This document shows positions 1 through 5,522 of a DNA stretch of 14,916 nt, in pieces (within the stretch, counting starts at the first letter, position 1; each line of letters begins with the position of its first letter). Below the pieces are notes generated by a model, which had not been told where the DNA came from, did no database searches, and saw only the letters and a program-made list of their open reading frames with translations. The stretch spans positions 1 to 14,916 of the forward strand of contig JBBRMF010000118.1 of assembly GCA_038230975.1 (NCBI GenBank). The letters are read 5' to 3'. The stretch comes from JANXVV01 sp038230975 (GTDB taxonomy: Bacteria; Planctomycetota; Phycisphaerae; Tepidisphaerales; Tepidisphaeraceae). The translations under genes and the position numbers were made by a program.

Positions 1-175
1 GTACACCGTCGATCACCTGAACAAAGATGCCAAGGGCAACGTCGTCTCGATCACCCTCCGCAATCCCTGGGGCGTCGACGGTGCCGGCAACGACGGCAAG
101 AACGACGGCTACGTCACCGCCACCCCCGCCCAGGTCTTCGGTGGCCTGCTCGGCGCCGTGGCCGCGATCGTCTGA
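1..175 (+). CDS. Calpain-like cysteine protease, C-terminal fragment
   Basis: This is the last 57 codons of a gene that begins before the window; the reading frame starts at base 2 and ends with TGA at 173-175. The fragment begins YTVDHLNKD, continues VSITLRNPWGVDG and ends in an Ala/Val-rich tail. The LRNPWG segment matches the region of the calpain family (peptidase C2) that carries the catalytic Asn. The YTV just before it fits the position right after the catalytic His (family pattern G-H-A-Y-S/T-V), which would lie off the window. The Cys-bearing part is not visible, so activity cannot be judged. Bacterial calpain-like proteases are calcium-linked or uncharacterised endopeptidases, often part of larger multidomain exported proteins. 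The gene is followed directly by an intrinsic terminator, so it is the last gene of its transcript. Family assignment is fairly secure, full architecture unknown. Confidence 0.75.
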   Translation, partial: YTVDHLNKDAKGNVVSITLRNPWGVDGAGNDGKNDGYVTATPAQVFGGLLGAVAAIV

Positions 176-212
176 TCGATGCCTCGGTGAAACAAACTTC
201 CTTCCTTCCCCA

Positions 213-251
213 CCAGCACACCTTGTATGAGGTGTGCTGGATTTATTTTTA
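213..251 (+). terminator. Rho-independent terminator after the calpain-like gene
   Basis: A perfect 10-bp stem (CCAGCACACC at 213-222, GGTGTGCTGG at 231-240) encloses an 8-nt loop and is followed at once by the T-rich run ATTTATTTTTA at 241-251. It starts 38 bp after the stop codon of the protease gene and ends 55 bp before the acyltransferase start, so it separates the two transcription units. Confidence 0.9.
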
Positions 252-306
252 GCGGGAGTGCGCATTCTGGCATTTTTCGATTATTTCATCCAAGATAGTA
301 GTCACT

Positions 307-1503
307 ATGAACTCTGTCGTTTCAGACAAACCCTACGTTCCGGTGCTGCCGTATCACGGAACGCTTTGGCCACGGGCGATGACGCTGTACATCCCACGTT
401 ATTTGCGTCGGCGTTATAGCGTGGCCAAGGTGGAAATCCTTGAGGCCGAAAGACTGCGCGCGTCGATGAGCGCCGGACATGGCATCCTGATTACGCCGAA
501 CCATTGCCGCGATGAAGACCCGTTTATTCTGAGCCTGCTGGCGCGGGAAGTGGGCCAACCGTTTTTTGTCGTGGCCAGCGCACACTTGTTCATGGGCCAT
601 AAGCTCGCGACGTTTTTGCTTCGCCGCGCCGGTGCGTTTTCGATCTATCGCGAAGGGATGGACAAGCAAGCGGTTCAGACCTCGATCGATATTCTCGAGA
701 CCGGCGAACGGCCGTTGGTGATCTTCCCCGAAGGCCACATCTCGCGTACCAATGATCGGCTTACCCCGATGCTGGAAGGCACGGCCCTCATCACCCGTCA
801 AGCCGCCAAAAAACGCGCGAAGGACAACAAAAAAGTTGTCGTGCACCCGGTGGCGATTCGTTACTCGTTTCCGTTTGATGTTGAAGCGGCCGCCGCGAAA
901 ATGCTCGACGTGATCGAAGCACGGCTGACCTGGCGGCCCAGTCGCAATCTCCCATTGCCGGAGCGCATCCGAAAAGTCGGTGACGGTTTACTCGCACTGA
1001 AGGAGCTTCAATACCTTGGCCACACGCAAGATGGTACGATCGCCGAGCGCATTCCGAAGCTGATCGACGTGCTGCTCAAACCTCTGGAAACCGAATGGAC
1101 GCATGGCAACGGTGAAGGCCATGTCGTCGCCCGCGTGAAACGGCTTCGCAGTGCGATTCTCCCGGACATGATCAAAGGCGACCTCGCCGAATCCGAAAAA
1201 GCCCGCCGCTGGCAGCTTCTTGAAGATGCCGACCTAGCCCAGCAGCTCTATCACTACCCGCCGAACTATGTCACCGAAGGTGCTTCCAAAGGTCGCATCA
1301 TCGAAATGGTGGAGCGATTTGAAGAAGACCTCACCGGCAAGGTCACCGTTCACGGGCCGGTGGAAGTGAAGGTGACGGTGGGCGACGCGATTGAAGTTGG
1401 CACCGGCCGTGAAGCGCGCGGTGAAAGCGACCCGCTCATGTCCGCGATTGATGATCAACTCCGATCCATGCTCGGACTTTCCAAAGAGGTGGCCCCCGTA
1501 TGA
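307..1503 (+). CDS. PlsC-type 1-acylglycerol-3-phosphate acyltransferase family protein
   Basis: A 398-aa protein with a glycerophospholipid acyltransferase domain in its first half. Motif I is visible as NHCRDED (N65, H66, D71: the NHx4D pair that activates the acceptor hydroxyl). Motif II is GAFSIYREG at 109-117, and motif III is IFPEGHISR with FPEG at 140-143. The family moves an acyl chain from acyl-CoA or acyl-ACP to a lysophospholipid or similar acceptor at the inner face of the membrane. No clear membrane helix or signal peptide is seen. The C-terminal half (about 190-398) is longer than in a minimal PlsC and is charged and helical, with no domain I recognise. No convincing Shine-Dalgarno precedes the ATG, so the start could be slightly different. 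The stop overlaps the next gene's start by 4 bp (ATGA), which indicates co-translation with a PAP2_C enzyme. The acceptor substrate cannot be told from the sequence. Confidence 0.9.
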   Translation: MNSVVSDKPYVPVLPYHGTLWPRAMTLYIPRYLRRRYSVAKVEILEAERLRASMSAGHGILITPNHCRDEDPFILSLLAREVGQPFFVVASAHLFMGHKLATFLLRRAGAFSIYREGMDKQAVQTSIDILETGERPLVIFPEGHISRTNDRLTPMLEGTALITRQAAKKRAKDNKKVVVHPVAIRYSFPFDVEAAAAKMLDVIEARLTWRPSRNLPLPERIRKVGDGLLALKELQYLGHTQDGTIAERIPKLIDVLLKPLETEWTHGNGEGHVVARVKRLRSAILPDMIKGDLAESEKARRWQLLEDADLAQQLYHYPPNYVTEGASKGRIIEMVERFEEDLTGKVTVHGPVEVKVTVGDAIEVGTGREARGESDPLMSAIDDQLRSMLGLSKEVAPV

Positions 1504-2165
1504 CCATCGCCCCCCTGCCGATCGTTTTGGTGCGCACCGGTTTCGTCGCCGTCGGCATTGTCGCGTGGTACGCCACGCAGGCATTGCTCGGCAAGCGCGT
1601 GCCGAAAGTCGCCAACGAAATCCCGCTGACCGATGGCATCCACGTCCTCACCGCCCGCCTGCACGAACGATATTTTACCAACAAACGTGCCGGCAATCGG
1701 CTGCTGATTCTCTCCTCGCTCGTCATCGATCTGCTCGGCGCGTATCTGCTCTGCTCCGCGATTTTTGGCGAGTCGATCCGCCCTTACCTCGGCCTGGTGA
1801 TGGTCTTCTCGCTTCGCCAAATCTGCCAGATGCTCTGCCCGCTGCCGGCCCCTTCCGGAATGGTCTGGCACTACCCCGGCGTCCCGGCGATCCTCGTCAC
1901 CTACGGCACCGCCAACGACCTTTTCTTCTCCGGCCACACCGCCATCGCCGTCTACGGCGCGGCGACATTGGCCGGCCATTGGGGAACCCTTGGCCTCGCG
2001 CTCGGCCTGCTGATCGCGATCTTCGAAGCAGTCACGGTTCTGATTCTTCGCGCCCATTACACGATGGATGTGTTTACAGGGATTGTGTGTGCGCTGTGGG
2101 TGTATTCACTGAGCGGGACGATGGCGGGGTGGGTGGATGGGGTCATTCGGCACTGGGTGGGGTGA
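1500..2165 (+). CDS. PAP2_C / sphingomyelin-synthase-like membrane phosphotransferase
   Basis: A 221-aa polytopic membrane protein. The catalytic triad of the PAP2_C (sphingomyelin synthase-like) branch of the lipid phosphatase superfamily is complete: SGHT at 144-147 (H146) and HYTMDV at 186-191 (H186, D190). Upstream, RQICQMLCPLPAP at 106-118 matches the R...LPxP region typical of the branch. Hydrophobic segments lie at about 8-25, 68-90, 95-112, 127-137, 148-180 and 191-207. Family enzymes either hydrolyse a lipid phosphate or pass a phospho-headgroup from a phospholipid to another lipid (ceramide in eukaryotes). In bacteria the acceptor is usually unknown. A Shine-Dalgarno AGAGGTGG sits at 1485-1492, inside the upstream acyltransferase gene, and the ATG at 1500 overlaps that gene's stop. 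The last 30 or so codons switch from C-ending to G/T-ending codons, and a diverged copy of the final 18 codons recurs at 2703-2756. Confidence 0.87.
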   Translation: MTIAPLPIVLVRTGFVAVGIVAWYATQALLGKRVPKVANEIPLTDGIHVLTARLHERYFTNKRAGNRLLILSSLVIDLLGAYLLCSAIFGESIRPYLGLVMVFSLRQICQMLCPLPAPSGMVWHYPGVPAILVTYGTANDLFFSGHTAIAVYGAATLAGHWGTLGLALGLLIAIFEAVTVLILRAHYTMDVFTGIVCALWVYSLSGTMAGWVDGVIRHWVG

Positions 2166-2243
2166 CGACAAGAACTGGATTTCAAGTGGATGCGCTTTCG
2201 AAACGAGGAATGACGCCCGAGGATCTCGAGCGGCAATATCGAT

Positions 2244-2648
2244 ATGGAAGAACTCCTTGTCTTGATCCTGCAATTCTTTTTCGAGGTCATTTTGCAAGTA
2301 CTTCTTGAATTGCCTTGGGACGAAATTCTTAAATCGAGAAAGAATGATTCAAATAGTGAGAGCCATCTGGGGCTCTGGATTGTTCTGAGTTTTTTTGCAG
2401 GCGCATTTGTCGGCCTTGCTTCATTGATCGTTCTTCCAAACACCTTGCTACATTCGGGTGCGGCACGCATGGCCAATCTGGTCGTGGTGCCGACAATCTC
2501 AGCGCTGGTCCCTCTGATGCTCTCGCGGTTAAGTAAAAATCGCAGTGGGAATCGATCGAGCCCAAAGACTCGCGCCATCTGTGCGGCTTGTTTTACGTTC
2601 GCGTTGGCGATTATTCGGTTTACGTATGCAGGACGCCCGCATGTTTGA
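2244..2648 (+). CDS. Small four-helix membrane protein of unknown function
   Basis: A 134-aa protein I do not recognise by name. The N-terminus is very hydrophobic (MEELLVLILQFFFEV), and helices are predicted by eye at about 3-22, 43-64, 76-94 and 111-129. Charged loops lie at 26-40 (DEILKSRKND) and 95-110 (SRLSKNRSG). The hydrophobic/charged alternation is far from random, so it is likely a real integral membrane protein. The gene lies on the same strand as the PAP2_C gene, 78 bp after its stop, and could be a late member of that transcript, although its Shine-Dalgarno is weak. It is flanked on both sides by copies of the PAP2_C 3' end, which suggests it was inserted there or duplicated along with it. 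Its TGA stop is in the same frame as the downstream PAP2_C-tail fragment. Confidence 0.7.
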   Translation: MEELLVLILQFFFEVILQVLLELPWDEILKSRKNDSNSESHLGLWIVLSFFAGAFVGLASLIVLPNTLLHSGAARMANLVVVPTISALVPLMLSRLSKNRSGNRSSPKTRAICAACFTFALAIIRFTYAGRPHV

Positions 2649-2702
2649 ATCGCAGTCACTACCAAATGCGGGATCGCGCGTGAGCGTTTTGTTATTTACC
2701 CA

Positions 2703-2756
2703 GACACGACGATCGCACCGTGGATGGATGGGGTGATTCGACATTGGGTTGGGTGA
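2703..2756 (+). pseudogene. Diverged second copy of the PAP2_C gene 3' end
   Basis: These 18 codons, including the TGA, align without gaps to the last 18 codons of the PAP2_C gene at 2112-2165. By direct count 41 of 54 bases are identical. The final nine residues, DGVIRHWVG, plus the stop are unchanged, and the four base differences within that block are all silent third-position changes. That pattern shows the fragment derives from a coding gene end and not from a random repeat. Upstream of 2703 the similarity fades, so only the tail remains. It could be what is left of a paralogous PAP2_C gene, or the trace of an insertion or duplication that placed the 134-aa membrane gene after the intact copy. 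Confidence 0.7.
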
Positions 2757-3255
2757 GAATCGGGTGACAACACCACCCGCAAGCAGTATCCCAACATCCC
2801 AACGTCTACTTCTAGTTCTGCTGGTCTTTCAGAGGTTGCTGGTATACAGTAACTATGCATTGAAGAGAGGCCGAGGGTTATCAGCCAGGTCGAGGTATGG
2901 CATTTACTCGTCGTAGCAGCGGAAGTTTTTTCCGTACATTCAGTTGTATATCTGCTTACACACGAGGAGGTGCCTATGAAAGCACATGCACCAGCAAGCA
3001 CTGAGACGTTAGTTGTAAAGTTCTGTCGATTTGGCATTACTGTCATTCTTCACTACTTCACTGCGATGGCAGGTGATGCCATGCTGCTCGCCCTCGCCTT
3101 CTTTTCAACGCCTCGTAAAATCCATTCCGTTTCCGTCAAATCCATTTCAATATTTCAACCCAGCACACCATGTTCCCCACAAGATGTACTCGGCGAAGGG
3201 CCGTTGAATCGAGAGGGTTCGCATATTTTTCGTTCGATTGCCAAGCGTGCGTCTC
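2757..3255. other. Long stretch with no convincing gene
   Basis: About 500 bp between the PAP2_C tail remnant and the 3' end of the rloB gene. I see no conserved protein, RNA gene or terminator. It holds a small GC hairpin at 2761-2779 (CGGGTG / CACCCG, loop 7) without a T-tract, and one doubtful small ORF preceded by a strong AGGAGG at 2965-2970. Base composition is visibly more AT-rich than in the flanking lipid and lipase genes, which fits an accessory or decayed region. Confidence 0.5.
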
Positions 3256-3266
3256 TCAGGCATTAA
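2976..3266 (+). CDS. Doubtful small ORF with a strong ribosome binding site
   Basis: A 96-aa reading frame beginning MKAHAPASTETLVVKFC. What supports it is a perfect AGGAGG at 2965-2970, 5 nt before the ATG, an unusually good site for this window. Residues about 17-48 (FGITVILHYFTAMAGDAMLLALAFF) are hydrophobic enough to form one or two membrane helices. After that the sequence becomes low-information (S/P-rich, then basic) and runs 11 bp into the end of the convergent rloB gene. No family is recognisable. It may be a truncated gene in which only the start region is genuine, or a chance ORF. Confidence 0.25.
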   Translation: MKAHAPASTETLVVKFCRFGITVILHYFTAMAGDAMLLALAFFSTPRKIHSVSVKSISIFQPSTPCSPQDVLGEGPLNREGSHIFRSIAKRASLRH

Positions 3267-3873
3267 CAAATGCGATAACTTGATTAAGTATCTGCCAAAT
3301 TTCCGTCCATGACTGGCTATTTGAATCAGTCCGTGTGCTAGCGTGACTGATGGCAGTTTGAATTCGTTCGATCAATTTTCGATAGTCGGCTTGAGCCTTC
3401 TTTTGAGAAAAGTCCTGATTGAAAGCGACTTTCCACTGTCTCTTCACTCGCCCAAGTACCGCGTTGCAAGAGTCGAATTGTTCACCAGTGTCTATGAAAT
3501 GAGCAAGGGTCCAAATCTCGAAGCATGGTTGAGACAGCGCTATATTGACGTTGCCCTTCTTTGCCAGTTGACGACATTCTCTTGCAAGCTTTATGCTGTT
3601 TGATGCCATCTCCAAATCAATGATCGCCCACAGAGTTGTCGTGCTATCCGGATCGGACATACGCTCGGCTATGGTAGCGGCGAACTCGATGACATCTTTT
3701 GCCGTAGCGCCTTCTCGCGGTGCGGCTTCGACTTTGAGGGTGCAGCCTTTCTTCACATAGGAGCGTACCTCGGCGAAATATGCAGGCGCAGTCTTTGTGT
3801 CATCGCAGACCACAACAATAAGCGGCAGCGGGTTGCGATTTCGTGAAGGTCTCTTCGCGCCAAATCTAGCCAT
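3256..3873 (-). CDS. rloB: RloB-like protein (AbiLii family), putative defence effector
   Basis: A 205-aa protein of the RloB-like family (PF13707), which includes AbiLii of the lactococcal AbiL abortive infection system. Three family regions appear in order. The first is LIVVVCDDTKTAPAYF at 18-33, where the family usually has C-E-G-x-x-T-E-x-x-Y-F. The second is LWAIIDLE at 81-88, usually D-x-D. The third is SQPCFEIWTLAHF at 114-126, usually S-N-P-x-F-E-x-W. The C-terminal part is helical with a basic patch (KKAQADYRKL). The first Glu is replaced by Asp (D24) and the second acidic residue after D86 by Glu, so the putative metal-binding set is shifted but still acidic. The ATG lies 2 bp after the stop of the upstream ATPase gene, so the two are almost certainly co-translated and act as a pair. 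GC is lower by eye than in the flanking genes, consistent with transfer. Activity on nucleic acid is an inference. Confidence 0.85.
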   Translation of the reverse strand: MARFGAKRPSRNRNPLPLIVVVCDDTKTAPAYFAEVRSYVKKGCTLKVEAAPREGATAKDVIEFAATIAERMSDPDSTTTLWAIIDLEMASNSIKLARECRQLAKKGNVNIALSQPCFEIWTLAHFIDTGEQFDSCNAVLGRVKRQWKVAFNQDFSQKKAQADYRKLIERIQTAISHASTRTDSNSQSWTEIWQILNQVIAFVNA

Positions 3874-3875
3874 TG

Positions 3876-5165
3876 TTATTCCGGAAAGCGTCCGACGGCG
3901 GGGATGGCTCCGTAGCGTCCCTCAAGGTAACGCTTTCGCATGTTTAGAACATTGCGTTCCTTGAACTCTGCTACAGAATAGAGCCTCGCAGATCCGTCAG
4001 TTGCCTTCTCCGTTAGATAAACTTGGTCGCGACGCAAGGTGGCGCGCTTGACCTCTGCGTCAATCAGGAAAGTCTCATGGGTGACAAATACGAGCTGTCC
4101 ACAAACATTTTTATTCGGCGGCTCGCAGTTGAAGTGATGAATCAATCCCTTGAACACAGTGGGGTGCAATGATGCGTCAAGTTCGTCAGCGAAGCAAACA
4201 CGTCCTTTTTTGTCATGAGCAAGGTCGAATAGTACTGGGGCTATGTCGACCAATCTCTTAGTGCCGAGAGATTCTCGATGAAACGCGATTGGAGCGGCTT
4301 CCGAGCCAAATGCATGCACCAACGACAAACGGTAATCCGTCTCAATTTGTTCAGTAACGCCCTCGGATTCCCCATTTTCATCATGGCCAGGATCGGGCGC
4401 AACCTGCACCACCATCTTCACCTCTTCGGTGCGTAGATCTGTGACGCCCAGATCGGCGGCCTTCAGGTGGCTCAAAAGCCAGCCAGCGAAATCCGGTTCA
4501 TCACGCACGCGTCTTGCAACTCCACTGCCGCGATCGAAATACCACTGTGGGGCTGCTCCGTCGAAACCGCCAAGGAGTCTTCGAAATCCCGGCACGATTC
4601 CACGGGCCAACGACGGCATCAATCGATCAGCTAATGAAAGAAGTAATTTGTTCGGTCCGAAATCTATTGCTAGCAGCTTAAAGTTCTCTTCTTCCTTCCA
4701 CAAGCCGATCACATCCTGACCGGTCCGTTTGAACAACGTCGCGGGCTTGCCGTCCTCCCATCTCTCAAGATGCTCGAAGACGAACGATTTCCGATCGAAC
4801 TGAATCTCATAGTCATACACGACTCCCTCGATGATGGCCTTAAGCCCTAATCGAGTGGGTGATTTCGCTGATGGCCCGAATGCGAAGGGTTCATAAAAAG
4901 GAATCGTAGAATCCGAGCGAAACCGACGGGATCCACTGATTGCGTCGCGTAGTGCGCCTGCGGCGCGTAGAACAGTGGATTTGCCGGAAGCGTTAGGTCC
5001 GTAAATCGCGGCTGCCCGCAAGAGCCTCAACGGTTCAGGGTCGCCCTTGATTTGAACATTGACCGTCCCGCGTTCGGAATCGCGATCAATTTCCGTCGCA
5101 AGCATCGAGAGGCGAAACTCATCACGGAAGCACCCAAAATTTGTACCAAATAACTCGATAAGCAC
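3876..5165 (-). CDS. rloA: RloA-like AAA/ABC-type ATPase (AbiLi / COG1106 family), defence sensor
   Basis: A 429-aa ATPase of the RloA/AbiLi group. The Walker A motif is GPNASGKST at 56-64. The ABC-signature-like segment is ESLGTKRL at 298-305. Walker B is VCFADELDASLHP at 323-335, with D327 and E328. The switch His is H363 in FVTHETFLID. The C-terminus has the family hallmarks RRDQVYLTEK (378-387) and KRYLEGRYGAIPAV (411-424). All motifs are intact and the length is normal, so the protein should be active. In known AbiL and RloA systems such an ATPase is thought to sense infection and control its partner nuclease-like protein. I chose the GTG at 5163-5165 because GGAAGGTG lies 5 nt upstream at 5171-5178. 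A 7-bp hairpin sits just before that site. The stop is followed after 2 bp by the rloB start, making a two-gene operon. Confidence 0.9.
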   Translation of the reverse strand: MLIELFGTNFGCFRDEFRLSMLATEIDRDSERGTVNVQIKGDPEPLRLLRAAAIYGPNASGKSTVLRAAGALRDAISGSRRFRSDSTIPFYEPFAFGPSAKSPTRLGLKAIIEGVVYDYEIQFDRKSFVFEHLERWEDGKPATLFKRTGQDVIGLWKEEENFKLLAIDFGPNKLLLSLADRLMPSLARGIVPGFRRLLGGFDGAAPQWYFDRGSGVARRVRDEPDFAGWLLSHLKAADLGVTDLRTEEVKMVVQVAPDPGHDENGESEGVTEQIETDYRLSLVHAFGSEAAPIAFHRESLGTKRLVDIAPVLFDLAHDKKGRVCFADELDASLHPTVFKGLIHHFNCEPPNKNVCGQLVFVTHETFLIDAEVKRATLRRDQVYLTEKATDGSARLYSVAEFKERNVLNMRKRYLEGRYGAIPAVGRFPE

Positions 5166-5170
5166 TTTGT

Positions 5171-5195
5171 CACCTTCCGCGCAGGAGGCCTGCGC
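5171..5195 (-). promoter_or_regulatory. Ribosome binding site and leader hairpin of rloA
   Basis: On the minus strand, GGAAGGTG (5171-5178) lies 5 nt before the GTG start of rloA. Directly upstream is a perfect 7-bp inverted repeat, GCGCAGG / CCTGCGC (5179-5185 and 5189-5195), with a 3-nt loop. The hairpin abuts the ribosome binding site, so it could affect translation start or serve as an operator. No T-tract follows, so it is not a terminator. The regulatory role is inferred from position only. Confidence 0.4.
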
Positions 5196-5234
5196 AGCTC
5201 ATAATATACTTCATCGACCGTCCGGCCAAGGGGC

Positions 5235-5459
5235 TTAAATAACTTCGCAAAGCGAACAACATTGGATTTTCGACGGCGAACACCTTGCGACTCGCCACTG
5301 CTGACGTCGGCTGGGAAGTCTCGCCGGATCTGTGGCGTCGGCGGATGAGTGCATATTGGCGACGACATTCCACCCGGTGCGCGAGAAGCGCACCGCGATT
5401 GCGTGGCATATGACGCTTGAGGCACCAGTGACCAGGATTGTCGTTGGAATGGCGTTCAT
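5235..5459 (-). pseudogene. Decayed 5' fragment of a short-chain dehydrogenase/reductase gene
   Basis: The minus-strand frame starting at the ATG at 5457-5459 reads MNAIPTTILVTGASSVICHAI, then AVRFSRTGWNVVANM. This is the N-terminal beta-alpha-beta nucleotide-binding unit of an SDR enzyme. The invariant TGxxxGxG motif has become TGASSVIC, with both later glycines lost, and the usual Arg after it is His. Each change is one base away from the expected codon (GGC to GTC, GGC to TGC, CGC to CAC). After about residue 36 SDR similarity stops and the frame ends at 5235; a full SDR is about 250 residues. The gene is therefore truncated and lacks its NAD(P)-binding glycines. It lies between the rloA start and the divergent lipase gene, and is probably a relic of the older locus into which the defence pair came. 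A chance match is unlikely given the 35-residue run. Confidence 0.65.
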
Positions 5460-5522
5460 TTTAGTGCCGGTGATTACGCGCTGCCTGTTGATCGGAACCG
5501 GTTGGCAGGTTGAAATACCCTC

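Noticed and set aside
1391..2308. Plus-strand frame of 305 codons overlapping the lipid operon
   Set aside because: It overlaps both lipid genes in another frame and reads as Arg/Pro/His-rich low-information sequence, a shadow of the PAP2_C gene.
2057..2665. Minus-strand frame of 202 codons across the PAP2_C end and membrane gene
   Set aside because: It is antisense to two better-supported genes, has no family features, and its apparent repeat is just the mirror of the duplicated PAP2_C tail.
2761..2779. Small hairpin CGGGTG / CACCCG as terminator of the membrane gene
   Set aside because: There is no T-tract after it, and it is more than 100 bp past the stop. It could be chance in GC-rich DNA.
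5027..5425. Minus-strand frame overlapping the rloA start that ends in a helical-looking stretch
   Set aside because: Considered as the C-terminal remnant of the dehydrogenase, but no SDR motif is present and it overlaps the secure rloA start, so it is left unassigned.
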